From: Firmicutes bacterium UBA5486
Lineage (GTDB): Bacteria; Bacillota; UBA4882; UBA10575
Length of the DNA stretch: 19,266 nucleotides
Assembly (NCBI GenBank): GCA_002427045.1
Contig: DIPO01000081.1
Span: 22,278 to 41,543 of the forward strand
Direction of reading: 5' to 3'
Shown here: one piece after another, positions 1 to 6,998 of the stretch
How the letters are laid out: each line of letters begins with the position of its first letter
Position numbering within the stretch: position 1 is the first letter of the stretch
Program-made: the position numbers and the translations under genes
Notes under the pieces: generated by a model
Database searches by the model: none
Told to the model about the DNA's origin: nothing
What the model saw: only the letters and a program-made list of their open reading frames with translations

Positions 1-19
1 AAACCAGCATGAACAACTT

Positions 20-80
20 GTTGATTCACCCGACCTTGATTAAAACACTGGCGTGTACAGCAGAAGTCGGCGTGAACAAC
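20..80. repeat. Imperfect hairpin at window start, possible diverged relative of the two-hairpin repeat
   Basis: Bases 20-34 (GTTG, TTCAC, CGAC in order) pair with 66-80 (GTCG, GTGAA, CAAC in order), with one-base bulges, making a stem of about 13-14 pairs. The enclosed stretch holds a small perfect hairpin, ACAC-TGGC-GTGT. GAACAAC occurs at 11-17 and again at 74-80, so tandem units may be present. The segment CTTGATTAAAACACTGG resembles CTACCTTAAAACACCAAGG in the better-preserved element at 206-330. That similarity is why I suspect kinship, but it is weak. The element may continue beyond the window edge. Confidence 0.4.
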
Positions 81-205
81 CAATTTAAGCACCTCCGATG
101 CCTGTCGACCCACCTGGCTTATATTTTCATCATTTCATGTGCGCAGGCGGTAGCCAGCGTGGGCGACTACCTAGAAAATAGATCTCGATACTCGTCGCTT
201 GTCGC

Positions 206-330
206 TGGTATGAATAAAAGGCGAAATGTGAGACTAATCTCATTTTTCGTCTACCTTAAAACACCAAGGAAAATCGTGAAAGCTTGCGGTAGCGTTTTCC
301 TTGGTATAAATAAAAGGCGAAATGTGAGAC
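206..330. repeat. Two-hairpin structured repeat, upstream copy
   Basis: A 29-base sequence starting TGGTATGAATAAAAGG (206-234) recurs at 302-330 with one change, a period of 96. Between the copies are two hairpins. The first pairs 220-233 with 238-251 (14 pairs, two G-U, one mismatch, 4-base loop). The second pairs 263-273 (ACCAAGGAAAA) perfectly with 295-305 and has a 21-base loop (274-294) containing GTGAAAGC and TAGCG. The same architecture and almost the same loop recur at 1866-1981. Just upstream (171-205), CTACCTAGAAAATAG followed by CTCGATACTCG looks like the remnant of a further unit. No transposase is visible, so this is a non-autonomous or RNA-type element of unknown role. Confidence 0.75.
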
Positions 331-406
331 CGACCAACGACGAGATTCAAGCTGCATTATGCAATCCCCTCATATGTTGTAAATTTCAATTAAGGCTTAA
401 AAAACT

Positions 407-435
407 CTGAAATTTGCCGATAGATGTGTTATAAT
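407..435 (+). promoter_or_regulatory. Putative sigma-A promoter of the GltS-like symporter gene
   Basis: CTGAAA (407-412, 4 of 6 to TTGACA) and a perfect TATAAT (430-435) are separated by 17 bases. The start of transcription would fall near 442, giving a leader of about 70 bases before the ATG at 511. The ribosome binding site GGAGGGAG (496-503) lies seven bases before the ATG. No convincing gene was seen in 1-510; the stretch holds only the repeats and this promoter. Confidence 0.6.
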
Positions 436-510
436 TCGTTTTAAACTGTTAGCTATCTATCAAATTCAGGAATTATTATCTTTAATCTTTAATATGGAGG
501 GAGTAATATC

Positions 511-1881
511 ATGAGTATGGAATGGGATTACATTCTTGATTTTACATTGTTATCGCTCTTTTTGGGATTAGGAACCTTTCTAAAACGAAAATTTGTTTTT
601 TTTCAAAAATACCTGATTCCAAATGCCATGATCGCTGGTTTTATTGGACTAATATTAGGGCCTGATCTTCTTAAAATTGTTAATTTAAACACCGATCGTT
701 TGGGAGAAATCGTTTACCACCTCATGGCGATAGGTTTTATCTCCCTCACTCTTAAAGATAGAGAACGAAAGAAAAATAAAGAGATCAAAAATACTGGAAT
801 TCTGATTGTTTCAACCTATTTAATCCAAGGAATCATTGGTTTCTCTCTTTCTCTACTCTTGTCTTATACAATTTTCCCAAAACTATTTCCTGCAATGGGA
901 CTTTTGTTACCATTAGGATTTGGTCAAGGGCCTGGACAAGCTTATTCCATCGGAAGGCAATGGGAGTCTCTAGGCTTCATCCACGGTGGTAATGTAGGTC
1001 TTTCCATTGCTACCTCTGGTTTTCTCTGGGCTTGTCTGGGTGGAATTCCACTCCTCAATTTCCTCATTAAAAAAGCCCATATGACTCCCTTGGATTCCGG
1101 CGGAGAAAAAAATCAAAAGATCATGTATGAACCTGATGCACCCGGAGAGATTCCTCTTAGCGAATCTATTGATAAGATATCCATCCAGTTATTTTTAATT
1201 GGTATTGTTTATTTAATAACTTATTTATTATTAAAAGGTATATCAAACCTTCTCGCCCCCTTAGGTACCTTTGGACAAACCTTATCTCAGTTACTCTGGG
1301 GGTTTCATTTTATTATCGGTTCTTTAGTTGCTCTACTACTGAGGATGATATTTGATTTTTGCAAGAAAAAAAATCTCATGGTACGAAATTATCCTAACAA
1401 TTTTTTATTGCAAAGAATCTCTGGGGCTTCCTTTGATTATATGATTGTGGCTTCAATTGCTGCTATTTCCATCCCGGTCTTAAAAGAATATCTAGTACCA
1501 ATTTTGTTAATTACAACTACCGGTGGATTTATAACGATGTTTTTTCTAACTTACATTTGTAAAAAAATATACAATGGTTATGTTCTCGAAAATATTTTAG
1601 CTCTGTATGGAATGCTTACCGGGACAATATCTACAGGCATGGCTTTACTTCGCGAAGTAGATCCTGGATTTGAATCACAGGTAGCAGAGAATTTAGTACT
1701 TGGTAGTGGCGTTGGCCTTTTTTTCGGGTTCCCTTTAATGATGATCTTAAATATTCCGATCTTCGGTTATATAACTAACCAACCTGTAATGTATGCTTAT
1801 ACTTTACTTGCTTTGATTGGATACTTCATGTTATTATATTTTTTATTATTTGCCAAAAAGAAACATGGGGTAAATCAATAA
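511..1881 (+). CDS. Sodium/glutamate-type symporter (GltS family)
   Basis: This is a 456-residue, very hydrophobic protein with about ten or more membrane segments, predicted to be a sodium-coupled solute importer in the cytoplasmic membrane. Two inverted halves, as in GltS transporters, are visible. The first carries a glycine-rich signature, LGFGQGPGQAYSIGRQW (about 135-151), at the place of the GltS GGHGTA motif. The second carries GMLTGTISTGMALLREVDP (about 369-387). A charged cytoplasmic loop (about 187-215) separates them. The length fits the family. The gene has its own promoter and terminator and appears monocistronic. The GQGPGQ signature differs from the E. coli type, so glutamate as substrate is only a family-level guess. 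The final codons (GVNQ-stop) lie inside a repeat element, so the C-terminal tail may have been altered by its insertion. Confidence 0.8.
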   Translation: MSMEWDYILDFTLLSLFLGLGTFLKRKFVFFQKYLIPNAMIAGFIGLILGPDLLKIVNLNTDRLGEIVYHLMAIGFISLTLKDRERKKNKEIKNTGILIVSTYLIQGIIGFSLSLLLSYTIFPKLFPAMGLLLPLGFGQGPGQAYSIGRQWESLGFIHGGNVGLSIATSGFLWACLGGIPLLNFLIKKAHMTPLDSGGEKNQKIMYEPDAPGEIPLSESIDKISIQLFLIGIVYLITYLLLKGISNLLAPLGTFGQTLSQLLWGFHFIIGSLVALLLRMIFDFCKKKNLMVRNYPNNFLLQRISGASFDYMIVASIAAISIPVLKEYLVPILLITTTGGFITMFFLTYICKKIYNGYVLENILALYGMLTGTISTGMALLREVDPGFESQVAENLVLGSGVGLFFGFPLMMILNIPIFGYITNQPVMYAYTLLALIGYFMLLYFLLFAKKKHGVNQ

Positions 1882-1981
1882 GTCACGGATTATCTGAATT
1901 CGTGACTACTTTAGACACCAGGGGAAATCGTGAAAGCCTGCGATAGCGTTTTCCCTGGGGTAAATCAATAAGTCACGAATT
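1866..1981. repeat. Two-hairpin structured repeat, copy overlapping the symporter stop codon
   Basis: A 26-base direct repeat beginning TGGGGTAAATCAATAAG is found at 1866-1891 and 1956-1981 (one difference, period 90). Between the copies, 1881-1891 pairs with 1897-1907 (AGTCACG... with ...CGTGACT; 11 pairs, one G-U). Then 1918-1927 pairs with 1949-1958 (10 pairs, one G-U) around a 21-base loop that differs from the 206-330 copy at only two positions. Stem changes between the copies keep pairing: A267-T301 becomes G1921-C1955, and A270-T298 becomes G1924-T1952. The symporter stop codon TAA (1879-1881) is inside the left direct repeat. Confidence 0.75.
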
Positions 1982-2003
1982 CAGAACCTCAGAACCTCAG
2001 AGC
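1981..2003. repeat. 8-bp tandem repeat TCAGAACC (about 2.9 units)
   Basis: TCAGAACC occurs at 1981-1988 and 1989-1996, followed by the partial unit TCAGAGC (1997-2003). It directly abuts the right direct repeat of the preceding two-hairpin element. It is likely a slippage product in non-coding DNA. Confidence 0.6.
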
Positions 2004-2068
2004 TTCGGATATCTGGTTGAATCTTTAATAATTGAAATTTGCAATTCTTTAAATTATGTATTTTTAAG

Positions 2069-2099
2069 AAAAAAGAGAGGGCTTCAGTCCTCTTTTTTT
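2069..2099 (+). terminator. Rho-independent terminator after the symporter gene
   Basis: An A-rich run and GAGAGG (2075-2080) pair with CCTCTT (2089-2094) around GCTTCAGT, followed by a run of seven T. It lies 190 bases after the stop, beyond the repeat element. The rest of the 1882-2331 gap is AT-rich (2100-2228) and then holds the promoter of the next operon. Confidence 0.75.
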
Positions 2100-2228
2100 C
2101 TATTTTGCATTTAACTTCATAACCCCCACTCAACATAGAGAAAATAACAGAATTTAATGTTTTTGTTTTAAAAAAAATAATACTAGCTATTTAATGATTA
2201 TTTACTTTTTATTTTCACAAAATAATTC

Positions 2229-2257
2229 TTGACTTACCATCTTTATATGCTTATAAT
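2229..2257 (+). promoter_or_regulatory. Strong sigma-A promoter of the regulator-potABCD operon
   Basis: TTGACT (2229-2234, 5 of 6) and a perfect TATAAT (2252-2257) are separated by exactly 17 bases. Transcription would start near 2264. No second good promoter was found before potA, and the 61-base gap between the regulator and potA has no terminator. Regulator and transporter are therefore probably co-transcribed. Confidence 0.75.
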
Positions 2258-2271
2258 ATTCTCGTTGTTTC

Positions 2272-2299
2272 AGTTTAGTTATGGTAAACTTTAAGTTTA
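2272..2299. promoter_or_regulatory. Candidate operator palindrome just downstream of the promoter
   Basis: TAAACTTTAAGTTTA (2285-2299) is a perfect 7+1+7 palindrome. A further AGTTTA half-site at 2272-2277 forms a second inverted pair with TAAACT at 2285-2290. The cluster lies some 8-35 bases after the predicted transcription start, a usual place for repressor binding. Assignment to the adjacent XRE-cupin protein is inference from position. Confidence 0.5.
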
Positions 2300-2331
2300 A
2301 TTTTATTAAAGTAAAGAATGGGATGTTGTTC

Positions 2332-2871
2332 ATGCATATTGGCGATAAGATTAAGCGTTTAAGGATTAAAAACCAACTAACACAGGAAGAACTAGCTAAT
2401 AGATGTGAATTATCTAAAGGTTTTATTTCTCAAGTAGAACGTGATCTCACCTCACCCTCAATCGCTACACTTCTTGATATATTAGAATGTTTAGGGACGA
2501 ATATTAAAGATTTTTTTAATGAAACAATTGATGAAAAAATAATATTTAAAAATGATGATGTCTTTGTTCGCGAAAATACAGATTTGAAATATCAAATTAA
2601 TTGGTTAGTTCCCAATTCCCAAAAAAACCGGATGGAACCGATTTTATTAATTCTGGAACCAGCTGGATATACTGAGATTGATAACCCTCATGAGGGAGAA
2701 GAGTTTGGCTATATTCTCTCCGGTAGTATCTATATTCACCTCGGTAATGAAAAGATAAAAGGAAAGAAAAACGAGAGTTTTTACTTCCGACCTAACATCA
2801 ATCATTATATTTCAAATGCCGGGAAAACTGCGGCAAAAATTCTCTGGGTTTCCACACCTCCTAGTTTCTAA
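2332..2871 (+). CDS. XRE-cupin transcriptional regulator (PuuR-like) of the polyamine operon
   Basis: This is a cytoplasmic DNA-binding regulator of 179 residues from the preferred start. An N-terminal helix-turn-helix of the Cro/CI type (LTQEELANRCELSKGFISQVE, shown here from LTQEEL to QVE, about residues 16-36) is joined to a C-terminal cupin barrel with HEGEEFGYILSG and NINHYISN as its two motif regions. This architecture is known from PuuR and similar sensors, where the cupin binds a small ligand. Being first gene of a polyamine importer operon suggests polyamine-responsive control. An in-frame ATG 51 bases upstream (2281) would add 17 residues, but that extension overlaps the candidate operator. 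The start MHIGDKIKRLR fits the family. Its ribosome binding site is weak (GGGA), which could mean low expression. Confidence 0.8.
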   Translation: MHIGDKIKRLRIKNQLTQEELANRCELSKGFISQVERDLTSPSIATLLDILECLGTNIKDFFNETIDEKIIFKNDDVFVRENTDLKYQINWLVPNSQKNRMEPILLILEPAGYTEIDNPHEGEEFGYILSGSIYIHLGNEKIKGKKNESFYFRPNINHYISNAGKTAAKILWVSTPPSF

Positions 2872-2932
2872 ATTTGACTTTTTTCCTGGATGGAATTCTT
2901 GATATAAAATTTATTAGTAAGGGGGAAGTGAC

Positions 2933-3979
2933 ATGCTTCAAAACATTATTGAGCTTATTAATCTTTCAAAAAAATTTGATGAAGATGAAATACTTAAAAG
3001 TATTAATCTAAAAATTAGAAAAAATGAATTTTTAACTCTCTTAGGGCCAAGTGGCTGTGGAAAAACTACCACTCTTCGGATTATTGGCGGTTTTGAAGAG
3101 CCTAACAGCGGAGATATTTTATTTGATGGTGTAAAAATCAATTCCCTTCCTCCGTTTAAACGTAAAGTTAATACCGTATTTCAAAAATATGCCCTCTTTC
3201 CACATATGAATGTCTTTGAGAATATAGCTTTTGGATTAAAAATTAAAAAAACGGATAAAAAAATTATTGAAAAGAAAGTCCGTAACATTCTTCATTTAGT
3301 AAACCTTTCCGGATATGAAAATCGAGACATTGATTCCTTAAGTGGCGGCCAACAACAAAGAATTGCAATCGCCAGAGCACTAGTAAATGAACCAGAGGTT
3401 TTACTTTTGGATGAACCACTAGGTGCTCTTGATCTTAAATTAAGACAAGACATGCAGATCGAATTGAAGAATATGCAAAAAAGACTAGGGATTACCTTTA
3501 TTTATGTTACTCACGACCAGGAAGAAGCACTTACGATGTCTGACACAATCGTGGTAATGAAAGATGGGATCATTCAACAAATTGGTTCTCCGCTTGATAT
3601 TTATAATGAACCTAAGAACTCCTTTGTCGCAGATTTTATTGGCGAGAGTAACATTATTGAGGGAATCATGCTTCATGATTATTTTGTTAGCTTTGCCGGG
3701 TATCATTTTGAATGCGTAGATAAAGGTTTTAATGAGCAGGAACCAGTTGATGTAGTTATTCGTCCTGAAGATATTAAAGTAGTTTCCGAAGAAGAAAGTA
3801 ACCTGAAAGGCGAAGTTAAATCAGTTACTTTTAAGGGTGTACACTATGAAATGTTAGTGCAAAGTAATGGAATCCGCTGGAAGATCCATAGTACTGCGAT
3901 GGCTCCAGTTGGTTCAAGCGTTGGTTTACTCATTCTACCCAATGATATTCATATTATGAAAAGGGTGATGGCGAAATGA
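2933..3979 (+). CDS. potA: Spermidine/putrescine ABC transporter ATP-binding protein PotA
   Basis: This 348-residue ATPase drives polyamine import from the inner face of the membrane. Visible motifs are Walker A GPSGCGKT (38-45), Q-loop Q84, signature LSGGQ (136-140), Walker B LLLDEP (157-162), D-loop GALD and the switch histidine in YVTHDQEE (H194). The C-terminal third, with VVIRPEDIK, is the TOBE regulatory domain typical of PotA/MalK-type ATPases. Length matches the family. A GGGGGAA ribosome binding site precedes the ATG. The last four bases (ATGA) overlap the potB start, implying translational coupling. Substrate assignment rests on the whole potABCD set, because this ATPase class is shared by several importers. 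Confidence 0.92.
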   Translation: MLQNIIELINLSKKFDEDEILKSINLKIRKNEFLTLLGPSGCGKTTTLRIIGGFEEPNSGDILFDGVKINSLPPFKRKVNTVFQKYALFPHMNVFENIAFGLKIKKTDKKIIEKKVRNILHLVNLSGYENRDIDSLSGGQQQRIAIARALVNEPEVLLLDEPLGALDLKLRQDMQIELKNMQKRLGITFIYVTHDQEEALTMSDTIVVMKDGIIQQIGSPLDIYNEPKNSFVADFIGESNIIEGIMLHDYFVSFAGYHFECVDKGFNEQEPVDVVIRPEDIKVVSEEESNLKGEVKSVTFKGVHYEMLVQSNGIRWKIHSTAMAPVGSSVGLLILPNDIHIMKRVMAK

Positions 3980-4800
3980 AGAAAAAATGGTTATCATACC
4001 CTTATATTATCTGGATGTTATTCTTCATTCTAATCCCTTTGATTCTGGTATTTTTTTACAGTATAACAATACGAACGGACGAAGGATTGGCCTTTACTTT
4101 AAAACAATACAAAAGATTCCTGGAGCCAATATATATAAAAGTTTTCATACGTTCAGTTTACCTGGCTTTGATCAGCACAGTTCTTTGTTTATTGCTAGGT
4201 TATCCGATGGCAATGATCCTAGCAGGAAGAGATTTTAAAAAGAAAAATATAATGGTTCTTTTATTTGTTATTCCAATGTGGATGAATTTTCTGCTTCGTA
4301 CTTATGCCTGGATGACCTTATTGGAAAGACGGGGTTTAATAAATACTTTTCTGTCATTTATTGGACTCCCCTCTTTAAATCTTTTATATACTCAAGAGGC
4401 AGTAGTTTTAGGAATGGTTTATAATTTTCTACCTTTTATGGTTCTTCCTATTTATTCTGTTCTCAGTAAAATTGATCGGCAGTTGATTGAAGCAGCAGAA
4501 GATCTAGGAGCTAACTCTTTTACCATCTTCCGAAAGATAATTTTTCCCTTAAGTCTTCCAGGAGTAACCTCCGGAATTACTATGGTTTTTTTACCAGCGG
4601 TAACTACCTTTGTTATCTCTAGACTTTTAGGAGGTGGACAATTCACCCTGATTGGTAATCTTATTGAGCAACAGTTTTTGTACGTAGGAGACTGGAATTT
4701 TGGTTCAGCCATCTCCATGATCATGATGATTGTTATTCTTTTAAGTATGGGAGTTATGTCCAGATATGATAAGGAACATGAAGGGGGTGGATTATGGTGA
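3976..4800 (+). CDS. potB: Spermidine/putrescine ABC transporter permease PotB
   Basis: This 274-residue inner-membrane permease has about six membrane segments, beginning with a helix at residues 8-29. The cytoplasmic EAA loop that docks on the ATPase reads EAAEDLGANSFTIFRKIIFP (about 173-192). It pairs with PotC to form the translocation channel. The start overlaps the potA stop by four bases, and its own stop overlaps the potC start by seven. The order A-B-C-D and the two different permeases match the polyamine importer family. Confidence 0.9.
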   Translation: MKKKWLSYPYIIWMLFFILIPLILVFFYSITIRTDEGLAFTLKQYKRFLEPIYIKVFIRSVYLALISTVLCLLLGYPMAMILAGRDFKKKNIMVLLFVIPMWMNFLLRTYAWMTLLERRGLINTFLSFIGLPSLNLLYTQEAVVLGMVYNFLPFMVLPIYSVLSKIDRQLIEAAEDLGANSFTIFRKIIFPLSLPGVTSGITMVFLPAVTTFVISRLLGGGQFTLIGNLIEQQFLYVGDWNFGSAISMIMMIVILLSMGVMSRYDKEHEGGGLW

Positions 4801-5585
4801 ACCGATCGCTAAAAAAAATCTATGCTATACTTATCTACCTTTTCTTATACGCACCCATTATCATTCTTGTGGTTTTTTCTTTTAATGCTTCAAAATCCAG
4901 AGGAACTTGGAGTGGATTTACCCTTAAATGGTATTTAGAACTTTTCCGTGATCGACAGATCATGAAATCCTTATATTATACAATGTTAGTAGCTATACTT
5001 TCTTCACTGATTGCTACAATAATCGGTACTGCTGCTGCAATTAGTATTCATAAAATGAAAAACTTTAAAAAAACTATAATCATGAACCTGACTTATTTAC
5101 CAGTGGTAAATCCTGATATAGTTACTGGTTTATCTTTAATGATTCTTTTCATCTTTACCAGGTTTCCATTAGGATTTATCTCTTTGTTACTTGCTCATAT
5201 TACTTTTAATATCCCTTATGTAATCTTATCAGTATTACCTAAACTTAAACAGTTAGATAAACATCTATATGAAGCCGCATTAGATTTAGGAGCCACTCCT
5301 TGGTATGCCTATAAAAAAGTAATTCTTCCTGAGATTATGCCTGGAATCATCACCGGTCTATTATTAGCATTTACTCTATCAGTCGATGATTTTGTGATTA
5401 GTTTCTTTACTACTGGTTCCGGGGTCTCAACCCTCTCTATTACTATTTACTCGATGGCTAGAAGAGGGATTAACCCTAAAATCAATGCTTTATCTACCCT
5501 ACTTTTTCTCACGGTTTTACTATTACTCATCATTGTTAATATGAGGATGTCTGGGGAAAGCACTAAAAAGGAGAGAGAGATATGA
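4794..5585 (+). CDS. potC: Spermidine/putrescine ABC transporter permease PotC
   Basis: This second membrane subunit of the importer has 263 residues and about six helices. The EAA loop reads EAALDLGATPWYAYKKVILP (about 160-179), followed by PGIITGLLLAFTLSVDDFVIS, the usual PotC/permease context. The ribosome binding site AGGGGGTGG lies within the end of potB, and the stop overlaps the potD start (ATGA). An alternative GTG start one codon later is possible and would make almost no difference. Confidence 0.9.
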   Translation: MVNRSLKKIYAILIYLFLYAPIIILVVFSFNASKSRGTWSGFTLKWYLELFRDRQIMKSLYYTMLVAILSSLIATIIGTAAAISIHKMKNFKKTIIMNLTYLPVVNPDIVTGLSLMILFIFTRFPLGFISLLLAHITFNIPYVILSVLPKLKQLDKHLYEAALDLGATPWYAYKKVILPEIMPGIITGLLLAFTLSVDDFVISFFTTGSGVSTLSITIYSMARRGINPKINALSTLLFLTVLLLLIIVNMRMSGESTKKEREI

Positions 5586-6628
5586 AAAAAAGAGTAAAAA
5601 TTTTAGTCTTTGCTGTCTTATTAAGCCTAACCATTATTCTTCTGTCCTCTTGTGGGAAAGAGAATAAAACAACCCTTAATGTTTATAACTGGGGAGATTA
5701 TATTGATGAGTCTGTAATTAAAACTTTTGAAGAACAATACAAAATTAAAGTTAATTATGACACTTTTAGCACTAATGAAGATATGTACGTAAAAATTAAA
5801 TCTGGAGGTGGTAATTATGATCTGCTTTTTCCTTCGGATTATATGATTAAAAAAATGATTAATGAAGGAATGCTCCAGAAACTTGATTTCAACAATATCC
5901 CAAATTATAAATATATTGAGGAACGTTTTGAAAATTTAGATTATGATCCTCAAAATGAATACTCTGTACCTTATATGTGGGGAACTCTAGGTATTCTTTA
6001 CAATAAAACAATGGTTACTAAACCAATTACTGCCTGGCGAGACCTGTGGGACGAAGAGTATAAAAAGCAAATCCTAATGCTTGACAGTCAGAGGGATTCA
6101 ATTGGAATTGCCTTAAAAATGCTGGGTTATTCGATGAATTCTAAAAAAACTGAGGAATTAGAAGCTGCTAAACAGGCTTTGATCAAGCAAAAACCTCTGG
6201 TCTTAGCTTACGTAGGTGATGATGTAAAAGATAAAATGATTTCTGGAGAAGCCGCCCTTGCTGTAGTCTGGTCTGGAGATGCTGTTTATATGATTCGAGA
6301 GAATCCGGATCTTGATTATATTCTCCCCACCGAAGGAACTAACCTATGGTTTGATGCAATGGTTATTCCTTCTACCAGTAAACACAAAACTGAAGCTGAA
6401 AAATTTATTAATTTTTTGTGCGAACCTGAGATCGCCTTTAAAAATACAGATTATATTGGGTATTCTACCCCACATATAGAAGCAAAGAAAATGTTGGAGC
6501 CTGAATTATTAAATAGTATAGCAGCATACCCAAAAGAAGAAGAGCTGGTTAATAGCGAAATCTTTGATGATCTTTCGTCCGTAATCAGAGAGTATGATCG
6601 AATCTGGACAGAAATCAAAGCCGAATAG
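5582..6628 (+). CDS. potD: Polyamine-binding lipoprotein PotD
   Basis: This 348-residue extracellular substrate-binding protein captures spermidine or putrescine for PotBC. A lipoprotein signal peptide with lipobox LSSC (Cys24) anchors it to the outer face of the membrane, as expected in a single-membrane cell. The mature part begins LNVYNWGDYID, the PotD/PotF hallmark. Further binding-cleft segments are PSDYM, VVWSGDA, LWFDAMVIP and YIGYSTP, corresponding to the tryptophan, aspartate and tyrosine positions known to line the polyamine site in the family. Which polyamine is preferred cannot be told by eye. The gene is last in the operon and is followed by a strong terminator. Confidence 0.92.
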   Translation: MKKRVKILVFAVLLSLTIILLSSCGKENKTTLNVYNWGDYIDESVIKTFEEQYKIKVNYDTFSTNEDMYVKIKSGGGNYDLLFPSDYMIKKMINEGMLQKLDFNNIPNYKYIEERFENLDYDPQNEYSVPYMWGTLGILYNKTMVTKPITAWRDLWDEEYKKQILMLDSQRDSIGIALKMLGYSMNSKKTEELEAAKQALIKQKPLVLAYVGDDVKDKMISGEAALAVVWSGDAVYMIRENPDLDYILPTEGTNLWFDAMVIPSTSKHKTEAEKFINFLCEPEIAFKNTDYIGYSTPHIEAKKMLEPELLNSIAAYPKEEELVNSEIFDDLSSVIREYDRIWTEIKAE

Positions 6629-6666
6629 AACTTTATTCAGCTTTTCTGACATATGATTTTCAAGAT

Positions 6667-6698
6667 AAAAAGCGGGAAATTAATGTTCCCGCTTTTTT
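6667..6698 (+). terminator. Rho-independent terminator after potD
   Basis: AAAAAGCGGGAA (6667-6678) pairs with TTCCCGCTTTTT (6686-6697) around a 7-base loop, with a run of T at the 3' end. Because the stem ends in A on the other side, it could also stop transcription arriving from dinG on the minus strand. Confidence 0.9.
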
Positions 6699-6981
6699 AT
6701 GAAACGCAAAAGGTTTCAGAATAACCACCAGATTAGACCATTCATATTTAGTTGATTTAAGCAACACGATTGGCCGAAACAATAGATTACTCTGATTTAA
6801 TGGTAGATACCAGTGATAATCGCAAAATCCTGTCCAGATATTATCTTTAACTTTTTTCATTCCTTAACTATAAAGGCAATACTAGTGCATAAAAACAAGT
6901 TTAAATATATGAAACAAACAAAGTTTTCTTGCACCCAAATGATTAGAGACAAGCCCCGAGCATAGGATTGGATTCAGAACT
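6699..6981. other. Non-coding gap between convergent potD and dinG
   Basis: I see no gene, RNA or repeat family here. A minus-strand open frame of 66 codons (6660-6860) runs through the potD terminator and has no recognisable features, so it was not called. The only structure is a hairpin at the right edge spanning the dinG stop codon. Confidence 0.6.
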
Positions 6982-6998
6982 TCATTCTAACCAATCCT
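6964..6998 (-). other. Hairpin spanning the dinG stop codon
   Basis: On the minus strand AGGATTGG pairs perfectly with CCAATCCT, and an inner TTAGAA/TTCTGAA pairing extends the stem. The dinG stop codon (6982-6984) lies in it. No T-run follows, so it is not a standard terminator. It might protect the 3' end of the message. Confidence 0.4.

Noticed and set aside
206..330. CRISPR-like direct repeats
   Set aside because: There are only two copies at a 96-base period, the intervening sequence is a conserved hairpin rather than a variable spacer, and no cas gene is present.
9..410. Open reading frame of 133 codons at the left end
   Set aside because: It has no ribosome binding site, an odd composition, and reads straight through both direct repeats and hairpins; the repeated peptide NKRRNVR comes from the DNA repeat.
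206..1981. Integron-like gene cassette (gene framed by structured repeats)
   Set aside because: No GTTRRRY/RYYYAAC core sites are evident and no integrase is visible; the elements look like modular repeats instead.
2874..2910. Second promoter directly before potA (TTGACT then TATAAA)
   Set aside because: The spacing is 21-23 bases, too long for sigma-A; operon transcription from 2229-2257 explains expression.
6660..6860. 66-codon minus-strand open frame after dinG
   Set aside because: It overlaps the potD terminator stem, its ribosome binding site spacing is poor, and no domain-like features are seen.
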